A DNA stretch of 64,000 nucleotides from NCBI GenBank assembly GCA_034766995.1, contig CM068320.1:17681687-17745686 (forward strand). Reading direction: 5' to 3'. The notes beneath the pieces are model-generated. The model did no database searches, was not told where the DNA came from, and saw only the letters and a list, made by a program, of their open reading frames with translations. The DNA comes from Acanthacorydalis orientalis. Its lineage: Eukaryota; Arthropoda; Insecta; Megaloptera; Corydalidae. Positions 50,692 to 61,580 of the stretch are shown piece by piece. The number at the start of each line of letters is the position of its first letter. Within the stretch, counting starts at the first letter, position 1. The position numbers were made by a program, and so were the translations under genes.

Positions 50692-50934
50692 AAAAAAATA
50701 ATTAATAATAAGTATTACTTGAATGCTCAAGGTAATTCACTTTTGATTAATAAGGGAACCACTGAATATTAAAAACTTCATCTCAAAATATAGATTTTGA
50801 TCTTGTCATTATATAAGTATAAAAATCGATTACCACAAATAATTATCATTATATTTAAAAAGAATGATACAAATGAATATTATTTAAAACTACGATTTCA
50901 AGCTTGAAACATAATAACCTTCTGATGATATTCT

Positions 50935-50937
<3 letters not shown>

Positions 50938-50990
<53 letters not shown>
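50938..50990. repeat. (AT)n microsatellite
   Basis: About 53 bp. Confidence 0.97.
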
Positions 50991-50994
<4 letters not shown>

Positions 50995-51524
50995 GAATAT
51001 ATGTATGTATGAATTGATTTAATAAATATTTTTAAAGAAAATGAGCCGTAATACTTGCAATTTCACTCCCAGCAAACTAAAATTAACAATTAAAACGATT
51101 ACAAATATTGTAATTTAATATTTATGAAAAACATAAATACAATTGTTGTATATTATTTTTTATTGCGTATTTTATGTTATGTTGTACATTAAATTAATTA
51201 TTTTTAGACAGGAAAACAATTTGAATGATAATAATATGTAAAAGTAAAAACTTAAATAACAGAATGTAATTATTTGAGCAAATTACCGATATGCTGATAA
51301 CTTAGTATATCGTAGAGATAAAGATAGAAAATCATTTAAATTTTCACCTGAGGCTAGTCGCGCCAACTAATGAGATCTATAAAAGTTCCACTTATCATAT
51401 TAATTGCATGTTTACTTCACTGTAATACTTTTATTATGATTTATTTTCTAAGTAATGAATTCATGAGTCGTATAATTATCAATTATATGTAAATACAAGA
51501 ACACACACGGACATTTGTATAACT

Positions 51525-51567
<43 letters not shown>
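51525..51567. repeat. compound (AT)n(GT)n microsatellite
   Basis: About 18 bp AT then about 24 bp GT. Confidence 0.96.
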
Positions 51568-51568
<1 letters not shown>

Positions 51569-52378
51569 AATGAATTAAAAATACTTGTATTATTCTAAAA
51601 ATAGTATATTTATGTCCGTTAAGTAATATTTTTCATCATTATGGGGATAAATAAACTTACTGTCATTAGTAAAAAAAAAGTTTTAAATTAATCACATAGT
51701 TTAACTGTTATAATAAGTTTTTATTGAACTAATTAGAAGAGATCGTTCACTATATTAAAAAAGATGCGGTGATCTTTTACACTGTATTTCAATACAAAAT
51801 ATCCAAATTTATGTAATAAATGAAAATTCATTTAGGATATAAAATTAGTGTTTATTTAAAAAACACTCTTTATTTATTCATTTTAAATATATGTGCACTA
51901 AATATTTTTGGATCTAGCTTTCTTTAAGTGCAAATATAATACAAAGTATATTTTTTATACCATATCGTACAATTTAAATGAAAATAAGTATTATGGAATG
52001 TATTATACATTTTTTAATATTTTAAATTATGATTTTTTCACTTTAATACTTAAATATGAAAAATCGTTACTGCAAAGCCGCATACTAAACTAATGAAAAT
52101 ATAAACAAGAATAAAATCAAATGATTAATATATATGTCGAATTACTAATGATGAAAACACGAATGCGAATCTATGTAGTACAGAGATAAATTCAAATGCA
52201 ATTTTCAGAGACTGACAGTTTGATAACATTCATATCTGGAGGGTTGCATCTATAACAGCCTATTTCAAATACTATCTATGCTATTATTCATTTTATTACG
52301 AATATTCAAATCTATATGCTCTTATAATAAACTTATACAGAAATAATATTTTTTTAAAAAGTGATTATATCTAGAAAT

Positions 52379-52425
52379 ACACACACAACGCACACACACA
52401 CATATATATATACATATATACACAC
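52379..52425. repeat. degenerate (AC)n(AT)n microsatellite
   Basis: ACACACACAACGCACACACACA followed by short interrupted AT. Confidence 0.9.
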
Positions 52426-52479
52426 TTTCATTTTTAATTAGTTTTATATTCAATTATAAATACTAACACTAACGTAGAG

Positions 52480-52501
52480 TATATATATATACACACACAC
52501 A
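52480..52501. repeat. (AT)n(AC)n tract abutting Tigger end
   Basis: TATATATATA then about 12 bp of AC, ending directly at the terminal repeat of the pogo-like element. The expected TA target is CA here. Confidence 0.93.
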
Positions 52502-53352
52502 CAGTAGATCCTCGCTGAACGACTGATCGTACAACGACCGAGCTTCATGAAGTCCGGTGGTAACAAAAGAAGAATTACCTGGTTTACCTGGACATAAACC
52601 CATGAAAGACAGACTTACATTGTTGCTAGAGGCTAATGCATCTGATGATTTCAAATTAAAGTCTCTTCTCGTGTATCATTCACAGACTCCGAGGCAGCAC
52701 AAAGTGATACAAAAAACACTGGAGGTACAAGCAACTTGGTTGGAACAAGTGATTGAAGAGGATAAAGATAGCAGTTGACGAAGATCTACATGTTATGAGT
52801 AGTGATGAATTAAAAAGCTTGTTAAGTGCATGGAAAACTGTTAAAAGTAAAATGAAATTCCATCCGGAAATTGAAAAGGTTAAAGTTCATATGTACCAGT
52901 TGGATAATGCGATTGCTCACTTTTACAAATTGAAAAGAAATAAATAGAGGCAGTCCACTCTGGGTAGGTTTGTCGCCAAAGCCTCAACTTCCTTTCAATG
53001 TGTGCCTCTGCCATGAAGAGAGCTAGAATTGATTCCCCTTCTGGTAGTGAATTACCAGAAATCTTCATAGAGGGAGATTTTTCTTCTAAAAACCAGCATT
53101 GGTAAATTCCTGGTATAGGCTATCATCGAATAAACCAGATTATTAGTAACAAAAGGGAAAGCAAAATAACTTATTTTTATTTCTTATATGTAGCTTTAAA
53201 ATTATATTTTATCTAATGTACGGTCAGGATTTTGGCGGATTTGCACCAATTGGAAAGTTTACATATTATAAGTGTCTTATACAACGACAGTTTCAAGGAA
53301 TAACCGTTAGTCCTGAGTCATTTCGTAAAGGTCGTTCAGAGAAGATTTACTG
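52502..53352 (+). mobile_element. pogo/Tigger-like deletion derivative
   Basis: The element is 851 bp. Its left end CAGTAGATCCTCGCTGAACG and, complemented, its right end CAGTAAATCTTCTCTGAACG are typical Tigger terminal repeats. TA follows the right end (53353-53354). The left flank is CA, probably altered by the adjoining AC tract. Inside are only pieces of the transposase: the N-terminal DNA-binding and CENP-B-like domains are missing, and a second internal deletion removes most of the DDE domain. Confidence 0.92.
52557..53100 (+). pseudogene. Tigger transposase fragments
   Basis: The first piece (52557-52690) reads KEELPGLPGHKPMKDRLTLL and FKLKSLLVYHS, the segment just after the first catalytic Asp of Tigger transposases. 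It then joins directly to the C-terminal VIQKTLEVQATWLEQVIEED. A one-base frameshift near 52770 separates this from LHVMSSDELKSLLSAWKTVK and LDNAIAHFYKLKRN. A stop at 52945 and a readable tail (AMKRARIDSPSGSELPEIF-like) follow. The second and third acidic residues lie in the deleted part, so it is not functional. Confidence 0.9.
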
Positions 53353-53354
53353 TA

Positions 53355-55131
53355 TATATGTAAAGTTGTGATACACTTATTACACAACAATACAAGATTT
53401 AATTAAAAAAAAATTACTATTAAAGATACGAATAGCTTTTTTTACTCGAATTATTCCATAACATACGACCAAAATGAATTCTAATTAATATATCAACAAT
53501 ATAATGACTACATATTTGGTATATATAATAATAGTATAAAGTAATTTGTTATAAAAATATATTGAAGATTTAATTTGTTATTTCAAATGCTTTAAGGAAC
53601 ATATAAACTAAGGACACACACATAACAATGTAATTATATTTCTAAACATTGAAAATTCCTCAATAATAATAGAATTCAGTATTATTCATTCAGATATTTT
53701 ATTTTATGGATAGATTTTTTATGTTTTCAATTTAATAATTTTTTTTGTATGTTTAATCATTAATACCTATATTCAATTACTTTTTGTACAATTATATTTG
53801 GTATTTAACCCATAAGAAGTAAAATAAAAATACTAATTTATAAAACGTAATTTCATTTCTTTCAAGTTTCTTACAATACAATCAAAACTGAAATTAATCA
53901 GTACCTTCATGTGGTAAAAATTTGATATGTTACTTGTTTGATTAGTTTTTTATATAAGATATTCGATTTTAAATGCAATTAAGACTGAAACGCATTGATC
54001 GTTTGAGATAATCACTTTTTTAATGGAATATTACATGTCTTACAAGTTATATATATACATTAAGCAATATCCTACAGTACTAGTTACAACCTAGAATCTC
54101 TTCTAAATCTTTCTTCAATGAATACACGTTGAAATGTATTCTGTTAAGTGTCAATTTTTTTAATGAAATTTTAAAATGATTTAAAAATTGTAATAGATCT
54201 AATATTAAAATTAAGAAAATACATACCAAAATTAAACTGTTTTTAAAATGGAATGATAAAATAAAATAGTACAACAAGCTCTAGTTACATATATACCAAA
54301 ACATTTAAATATTTTATTTTTTATAAAATAAAAAATAATATTTTAGAAGTTTTTATTATTAGTTTTTATGTGTGAATTGTTTTCAATTAAATAAATTTAG
54401 TCATCGTCTCTTTCGGTAAAAATATAATCCGTTTGAATAATTAAAATATTTTGAAAAATCATAAAATAAGAGTGCTTAAAAATATTTGATTATTTCAGTA
54501 CAGTTCTGACACTGACTAAATTCTCTTGCATACTCGAATTATTTTCTTTACTCTGAGAACAACAAGAAATGTTTCTGATCAAGAATATTCAATAAATAAT
54601 CAATAATTTTTGACCGATACGGGTATTTCGATGACTATATGAAAGCGTTAAGGTAGAGAAGAATCTGTTTTAAAATTAAATCTTCTTTATATATCATTAA
54701 TTCTCATATCTAAAGATCTTTCTTAAACCCAACTCTAACAGCTTACTCCGAGCTCTGAGGATAATGGCTTCACCATATAATTTTGTATTAGCAATGATTA
54801 CATGATTAATAATTAACTATTAAACATTTTTAGTCAGAAATATTTTTGTGGTCTATAGAGTGACAAAATAATTCATTTGTGAAAATTTAGTTATAAATTT
54901 CAAATATTATCATGATGAAAAATGAACTGATTTTGCAGCTTGCTGTATTATAGAATAATTAATAACTAATTATTGTAATAGTAGTTAAACAACTCAGTTA
55001 AAAGAACAACTACACTGAACATATATTTATCAAATAAGGTGCATTAAACTTTTTTAATGTTCATAAATATTTTTTTAGTAAATAGACACAATATACATTA
55101 TTTCAATAAATTTAAAAAATAATCAATTTTG

Positions 55132-55134
<3 letters not shown>
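53355..55134. other. AT-rich spacer with one dispersed repeat
   Basis: Holds repeat R1 copy B (54571-54666). GCTCTGAGGATAATGG at 54752-54767 echoes the motif of copy C. No genes. Confidence 0.55.
54571..54666 (-). repeat. dispersed repeat R1, copy B
   Basis: Minus-strand order matches copy A: CTACCTTAACGCTTTC, TCATCGAAATACCCGTATC, then TTATTGAATATTCTTGATCA. The two copies differ by scattered substitutions and small indels, as expected of an old interspersed repeat. Confidence 0.6.

Positions 55135-55172
<38 letters not shown>
55135..55172. repeat. (AT)n microsatellite
   Basis: About 38 bp, followed by ACATATATGTATGTATGTAT. Confidence 0.96.
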
Positions 55173-55176
<4 letters not shown>

Positions 55177-55442
55177 ATATATGTATGTATGTATACATGA
55201 AGGAATGTATGTAGGAACATTTAGCAAAATATTTTTTTCAAAAAAACAATTATTTATTGACCAAACATATTGTTTGAATAATTTTCTATTTATTCAAAAA
55301 ACTTCAAAATAATTTTTCAAAACGAAATATGATATATCGGGATTTTGAATAAGAATTCATCACATATTTCTCACATATTTTTTAATTATTTAAATATGTT
55401 CGACTCTTATTTATATAAGTATACGTGAGCATATATATACTC

Positions 55443-55444
<2 letters not shown>

Positions 55445-55511
<67 letters not shown>
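55445..55511. repeat. (AT)n microsatellite
   Basis: About 67 bp. Confidence 0.97.
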
Positions 55512-55515
<4 letters not shown>

Positions 55516-55680
55516 CATATTAATTGTAGATTTGTTTTAATTTTAGTGAAAAGTCTAAGGAATTCATATAAATATATTTGAGATAAAGTAACATAAAAAA
55601 TAGAGTGAATATAAAACTACCAGACTATCAACATACATTGAATGAACGAGTATATAACGAAAATCATGAAACCGATATTC

Positions 55681-55683
<3 letters not shown>

Positions 55684-55738
<55 letters not shown>
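55684..55738. repeat. (AT)n microsatellite
   Basis: About 55 bp. Confidence 0.97.
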
Positions 55739-55740
<2 letters not shown>

Positions 55741-55879
55741 AATAAAAATATAATATAAAAAACGCTGCAACTTTTGACTAAAATCATTCATATATTAAGA
55801 TAGATTGAAGCGCGACATATCTAAGCTTAAATAAAGTTTATATAAAAGAGTCAACAAAGTAAAAGTAATATTTCATATA

Positions 55880-56170
55880 AAAAATGTTTTGCGGAATAAA
55901 AAATGAGCGCTATTAGCATTGAGCGCTGGTATCTCGACAGCGGGTTGAGGGATCATGGGGGGACGGTATGTGTCACAGGACGTCGACGGTGTAGAAGACG
56001 AGTGCGCGCGAGGGAGTGAGGAAACGCGTGGGGACGTAGAGACGCGCAAGACCCGCGAGGGTTGGCGATAGTGCGTCGCGGCGGCCTTCGCCCGATGCGT
56101 TATCAGTCGGTGTCTGTTAGCCATTCGTTCGTGATGCTGGATCTGTCCACGGATGGTCATTTTGTTTCGT
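55880..56170. promoter_or_regulatory. GC-rich islet 15
   Basis: The most CpG-dense islet (GAGTGCGCGCGAGGG, GACGCGCAAGACCCGCGAGG, GTCGCGGCGGCC). GAGCGCT occurs twice near its left edge (from 55905 and 55921). A 100-codon minus-strand frame spans the block, rich in Arg/Ser/Pro, and is unrecognised. An exon of an unknown gene, a CpG-rich promoter or an enhancer are all possible. Confidence 0.35.
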
Positions 56171-56737
56171 AACAAATTTTGTACATTATTTTTAAGTTAT
56201 TTCTTTTTTGTTTAATTATCCACTTTGCATGACATTTTCTAATTTATATACAAACAGAAAGAGTAAATATATTGTTCTATATACAGAGGCAGGCACAAAA
56301 AAAAAACGTTCTAACACTTGTTCAAAAACGCATGATTCTCTTACACGTGTGCTTATACACATGCATACACACATATACAAACTTATATTATTTTTTCTAT
56401 ATTTTCATTGCTTATTCAAGCACAAAATAACATTTCAATTTTTTCATTTTTTATTTAATATTTTAATGACTTCCAATAGTTGAAGCTTAAAAAAATAATT
56501 AATTAAAATTATATTTATTAAAAATTAGACGAAGATCAAATATATAGTAATTTTAATTAAAACAAAACTACTATGACTTAGAAATTGCTGAGATGAGAGT
56601 ATGAGAGAGTATTTTCAACTAATGCTGGATTAATGGTTAACACGAAAGCTGCTAAATGTGTGTCATAAATTTGATATAAAATTATATTATTTATTGAAAA
56701 ATATTACTGCTTCGACTTCAATTGGTGAATTGTGATA

Positions 56738-56795
<58 letters not shown>

Positions 56796-57040
56796 CTGTA
56801 TAATATTAACTAGATTTTAATACATACAGCGCTAGTGTCTTAAAAGAAATGAAAGAAAAAGCCCATTTTTTCAAATCCTATGCAAAATTATTGTACCATT
56901 ATGTTTAAAAGCTTTCGATTCAAAAAGGAAAATGAGACTTACCTAACGATATCTACAAATAAAATATGTAATAATAATTTACGATTTTTCTATATAATGA
57001 ATATTTCTATATACTGAAATTTACTTTTTTTTCATAATAT
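56171..57040. other. AT-rich spacer
   Basis: One (AT)n tract at 56740; a 91-codon plus frame at 56208-56483 is AT-biased and unrecognised. Confidence 0.55.
56740..56793. repeat. (AT)n microsatellite
   Basis: About 54 bp. Confidence 0.97.
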
Positions 57041-57105
57041 ACTTATCAGCGTTACAGCGCTCTGAGGATGATTTCATTTCCATCGAAATACGCATAAACA
57101 GTAAA
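57041..57105 (+). repeat. dispersed repeat R1, copy C (short)
   Basis: Contains GCGTTACAGCGCTCTGAGGA and TTTCCATCGAAATACGCATA, matching the core of copies A and B. The downstream TTGATCAGAA block is not recognisable. Confidence 0.45.
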
Positions 57106-57265
57106 ATCAAAAAAAAATATTAACATTTTTATCAAAATATATTTTGTGATTCGTCACAGAATGAAAAAATTAATCATAAAATATGACAACAATGGTAGAC
57201 GGTGATTAACGTATTAATTTTAAAAAACTAAGACCAGAATGAGGACAACACTTAATAGCTTACAT

Positions 57266-57266
57266 T

Positions 57267-57297
<31 letters not shown>
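57266..57297. repeat. compound (AT)n(AC)n microsatellite
   Basis: About 20 bp AT then ACACACACACAC. Confidence 0.94.
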
Positions 57298-57301
<4 letters not shown>

Positions 57302-57364
57302 CCTACCGTATATAAATATTTTATGAAATTTTTGAAATATATACATACATACATCCATACAAAC

Positions 57365-57399
<35 letters not shown>
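57365..57399. repeat. (AT)n microsatellite
   Basis: About 35 bp with a TTT interruption. Confidence 0.94.
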
Positions 57400-57961
57400 G
57401 TACTTCTTATCGAAAAAAAGTATAATTTGTTTTTCTCATTTCGTCAAAAATTTCTTTTTTGTGAATCGATATCGAAATTACTTTTGTTTTTATCAACAAT
57501 TTGTAACGGTCTATGTTTACTGTTTTTATTGCAATACCTTGAAACTTTATAAATATAATTTTATTTATAACTTCTTAAGTAATAACATACATTTTATGTA
57601 ATATTTATTGAAAATTGTTTTAATTATTTCTGAAATTTTGTTAGTGTAGAAATTCATAGATAATTTAAAGCCATACCTGTTGAATGCGCTACGTTTTTGA
57701 AAAATTATTACAAAGTTGAACAATAAACGCATTAAATTTTATTTTGCAATCATTTTTGTATCTATTGTACATATTTGTATTAAATAATAAATAAAGTATT
57801 TGAATTCATTATTTAAGAGTAATATTTCATTGTGTTACGACCTTTTAAACTGAATTTAAGCCAGCAAATTTTATTTATATATTATATGAGAATTCTCGAG
57901 ATTTCTCAAGAAATAAGAGGTAATTATTTGTATTTTGGAGAACACTATCAAGAAATCTTAA

Positions 57962-58016
<55 letters not shown>

Positions 58017-58905
58017 GTGTGAGACACCGGTAAATTTCAAAAAATATTAAAGAGAAATGGTATTTTATACTTGAATATATAAATGAGAATTAAGTTTTCA
58101 TTTATATTTCTGGTACATAATAATTAGAAAAACAAATGTTTTTCTAGTAATAAAATAAAAAGTTTCAATTTTCACAGTACTGTATAATATTAATAAAAAT
58201 GATAATGAGAATTAGAAACGAATAAACTATTTATATTGAAAACAAATAATGAGAGTTAAAATATTTTTCAATAACAAAAAATGATTACAAAATGTGATTT
58301 CTTTAACTGAATATTACAGACATGCGAGTAATACTGGTTGTAAATATTTGTTCATTATGTAAAAAATATAAAGTAAACTGATCTTTGAATATAAACTCTT
58401 TCATTGATGAACTGATAATTATTTATTTTATTTAAATCATTGCTTCCATTTTTTATTGTTTTAAACTTTTTAGTAGAAATATCTTACTCCAAATTTTTAA
58501 TAGTACATAAATTATTATTTCACCTCATAAATTAATCAAAAGTAATTTAATCAATAACTAATAGTAGATCAATTTTATTTCCATTTAAATTCAGCACTAC
58601 ATGGAATATTACTATATTATTATTATGCAATATTATAATTTTACTCAAGAACAAACATATTTTCATATAATATTTATAGGAAGTTATTTAAGATTAAAAA
58701 ACCATTAAACGATATACACATACCTACACGTATTTATATATCTACATCAGATATAGAAAATGTAATTTTACATGCGATATTTGAAATAATTTTTAAAAAA
58801 CTACTCTGTGTACTTTTCAGTCTTCAAATAATAAACGGAAATACCAGCGATAAAATATACTGAAATAGTGACTTTATAAATAATTAAAACCACACGTATA
58901 ATAAC
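57400..58905. other. AT-rich spacer
   Basis: One (AT)n tract (57966) in unique AT-rich sequence. Confidence 0.6.
57966..58015. repeat. (AT)n microsatellite
   Basis: About 50 bp, ending in CTGTGTGAG. Confidence 0.97.
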
Positions 58906-58910
58906 GATAT

Positions 58911-58990
58911 CGATATCGATAAGTGTAATTGTTATTGTATATGGATAACTTGCAATATTTGTGTAAATAAATTTATACGTTTATATATAC
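58911..58990 (+). repeat. dispersed repeat R2, copy 1
   Basis: About 80 bp: CGATATCGATAAGTGTAA, then GGATAACTTGCAATATTTGT, then AAATAAATTTATACGTTTA. It is nearly identical to 61461-61545. An (AT)n tract follows it here, while one precedes copy 2. Confidence 0.85.

Positions 58991-59002
<12 letters not shown>

Positions 59003-59046
<44 letters not shown>
59003..59046. repeat. (AT)n microsatellite
   Basis: About 44 bp, preceded by four ACAT units. Confidence 0.97.
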
Positions 59047-59049
<3 letters not shown>

Positions 59050-59079
59050 ATGTAAAAAATCTAGTAAGTTAAATGAATA

Positions 59080-59300
59080 TAAGCGTACGGAATATCTACA
59101 GAGAGAGCTACACAGACAGGCGAGGCCAGGGTGTAAAACGCGAGCGACAACTGCAGCTTGAACGCGCCCCAATACGAGATCGCTTATCATGCGGCCCGCC
59201 ACCGCTTATCACCATCCAACATTAGAGCTCTGAAAACCTTTCTAAATGTGTGGTGGGCCTCGTCGTATCAGGCCCGTGATAAAGCATTGCTCATTAAATA
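59080..59300. promoter_or_regulatory. GC-rich islet 16 with GATA cluster
   Basis: CGCTTATCA occurs twice (59181-59189 and 59203-59211) and GATAAA at 59278-59283. That makes three GATA-factor-like sites in about 100 bp. CpG is frequent. A mixed-composition tail with two TGACGTAT (CRE-like) motifs continues to about 59600. Candidate enhancer. Confidence 0.4.
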
Positions 59301-59678
59301 TATTTTTCAGGATAATTAATGACGTTGATATATATACATTTTGTACGTATGATCCTTGACTTGAAAAAAGTAGGAAAAAAGGTTTTTTTATCGGCATTGC
59401 GTCCTGATGATTCTCGCCGTCATGACGTATATGGGCTGCAGTAACTGAATGTTATATACATTGAATGTGGCCATTTTGTTTTCTAAATTACATAATTAAA
59501 AAATAAGTCTGTACTTTGATTATGACGTATCTCGCTTATTATATAGTGGCGCTTGGAAATGTTGATTGTAAGAGTGTGTACGAATGTGGAATCATTTTAC
59601 AGTAAATTGTTTAAAAGTATCAAAACGTACAAAATTCAGTAAACAGTATAACAGTAACAACAAGAATCATTTTTATTT

Positions 59679-60134
59679 GTAATATAATAATCGACTTTTT
59701 TTATAATCATCGGTTTGTGAAGATACCCTATTTATTAATTTGTAATTATCGAAGGAATCGTTTTCTTTCAATTATATTCTATATTTAAATGTAAATATAT
59801 TCAAAGTATTAACTCTAACGAGCATCATACTTCATGAAATATTTATTTAAAAATTTATAATATTTATTAACTTTTACCATAATTAGTAAAATATTATTAC
59901 AGCGTATAATAAACTACAGGTATATGAATTATAATATTTATCACGAACAGGTTTCAAATTTTAATTAGTAGACATTATACATAAAGAATGATTAGTTTAT
60001 CAATGTTACTAATTATTTAATATATTAATATTGTTCAAGTTTTGATTGCGTAGCTGTTCTTTTTTATAAATCGAATAGTGATAAATATATGATTGAAAAT
60101 TAATATCAAGTGCAGAAAAATATATTTGATATTA
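59679..60134 (+). repeat. tandem duplication R3, unit 1
   Basis: Unit of about 455 bp. Diagnostic blocks in order are ATCGACTTTTTTTATAA, CCTATTTATTAATTTGTAAT, ACGAGCATCA, TTAGTAAAATATTATTACAG, TTTATCACGAACAGG and ATATCAAGTGCAGAAAAATA. All recur in unit 2 in the same order and spacing. Confidence 0.93.
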
Positions 60135-60584
60135 GTATAAAAATCGATTTTTTTATAAACATCGGTCTGTAAAGATAACCTATTTATTAATTTGTAATTG
60201 ATGAAGGAATCATTCGCGTTAAATTACTTTCTATAAAATATATATTCAAAGTATTAGCGCTTACGAGCATCACACTTTATGAAATTATTTATTTAAAAAT
60301 TTATAGTATTTCTTTCCTTTTACCGTAATTAGTAAAATATTATTACAGTGTATAATAAACTATAAGTATATGAATTATTTATCACGAACAGGTTTTAAAT
60401 TTTAATTAGTAAGCATTATACACAAAGAATGATTAATTTATCAATATTCTTAATTGTTTAATATATTAATTTTAAGTTTTAATTGGGTAGCTGATCTTTT
60501 CTAGAAATATTTTTTAGAAATCGAATACTAATAAATATATGTTTAAAATTAATATCAAGTGCAGAAAAATATATTAGATATTAA
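60135..60584 (+). repeat. tandem duplication R3, unit 2
   Basis: Second unit of about 450 bp, directly adjoining the first. Scattered substitutions and small indels separate the units (for example AACTCTAACGAGC against GCGCTTACGAGC), so the duplication is not recent. No coding frame runs through either unit. Confidence 0.93.
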
Positions 60585-60733
60585 AGATTCAAGGCAAAAT
60601 TATAGTATATATTTCAATTTATTGCAAGCGTAAAAACAATAAGAAAAATGTATTTTTATAGTTATTAATTATATAAAATATTATAAAATATATTTTCTTC
60701 AATCAACTTGAATACATTACGTATTTCTAGTCA

Positions 60734-60849
<116 letters not shown>

Positions 60850-60879
60850 TATTAAATTATTTAATATAAAGTAAATGTT

Positions 60880-61240
60880 AAATAAATTTTACATTTGGAC
60901 ATTTAACGCTTTTGGAAATTTGTACCTGAGTAAAAACAACATTTTTTCGTGACATGTAATCAGATGGTTTTTCAGTAAAAATTTTCACCAAGAACTGTAG
61001 TTTACGACCCGCATTAGTGAAAAATTCTATTCGAATTTTGGATATTTGTACTAAGATGTAGAGTAAATTTTTTAGGGCCCTTCCAGGAGATTGTTTCTCA
61101 CAGTTCAACCGCGGCTTTCCAAAATGCCCATGAAGGCACGCTTTTGCTGAACAAATAATAAACATATAAAAAATAAATTCGGGAATAGGCATGACAGAAA
61201 TACAGGAAATAAAAGAATATTTGATTAATTTCAATATTAA
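60880..61240. other. mixed-composition block, unassigned
   Basis: This block is less AT-rich than its surroundings (TTTTTAGGGCCCTTCCAGG, AACCGCGGCTTTCC). On the minus strand it is open for 118 codons from a TTG (KACLHGHFGKPRLNCEKQSPG). No ATG start, domain or terminal repeat is seen. It may be an old repeat or a weak islet. Confidence 0.3.
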
Positions 61241-61397
61241 ATTTTCGTTATTGGTATAAAAACAGAAGTTGAAAAGATTTTTTTTTAAATAAATATTTTA
61301 TATTTGAAATGAAAATGCAAATATAGAAAGTAAATTACAAAAATAAATACAAATAAATAGATAGAGATACAAGTTCAGACAGGTATACATGTGTATG

Positions 61398-61404
<7 letters not shown>

Positions 61405-61455
<51 letters not shown>
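61405..61455. repeat. (AT)n microsatellite
   Basis: About 51 bp, directly before repeat R2 copy 2. Confidence 0.97.
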
Positions 61456-61456
<1 letters not shown>

Positions 61457-61460
61457 TTAG

Positions 61461-61545
61461 CGATATCGATAAGTGTAACTGTTTATTGTACATGGATAAC
61501 TTGCAATATTTGTGTAAATAAATTTATACGTTTACATTTATATAC
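61461..61545 (+). repeat. dispersed repeat R2, copy 2
   Basis: Matches 58911-58990 almost base for base (CGATATCGATAAGTGTAA, ATGGATAACTTGCAATATTT). It lies 2.55 kb downstream in the same orientation, on the other side of the R3 tandem duplication. Confidence 0.85.
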
Positions 61546-61560
61546 ATATGCATACATATA

Positions 61561-61580
61561 TGTATATATATATATATATA
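61561..61580. repeat. short (AT)n microsatellite
   Basis: About 20 bp. Confidence 0.9.

Larger units (their letters stand above)
50181..52378. other. AT-rich spacer
   Basis: Three AT-type microsatellites (50653, 50938, 51525) are present. A small GC-richer patch lies at 51350-51390 (GAGGCTAGTCGCGCC). No genes are seen. Confidence 0.55.

Noticed and set aside
52557..52947. Domesticated Tigger-derived host gene
   Set aside because: The two readable pieces are joined by an internal deletion and separated by a frameshift, with no start codon or DNA-binding domain. It is a decayed transposon.
57056..57095. Hammerhead ribozyme in repeat R1
   Set aside because: The core reads CTGAGGATGA..CGAAA, not CTGATGA..GAAA, and the possible stem II is only about 4 bp; catalytic bases are not satisfied.
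60878..61234. 118-codon minus-strand frame as a host gene
   Set aside because: It opens at TTG, has no ATG near its start and no known domain. The block is kept only as an unassigned feature.
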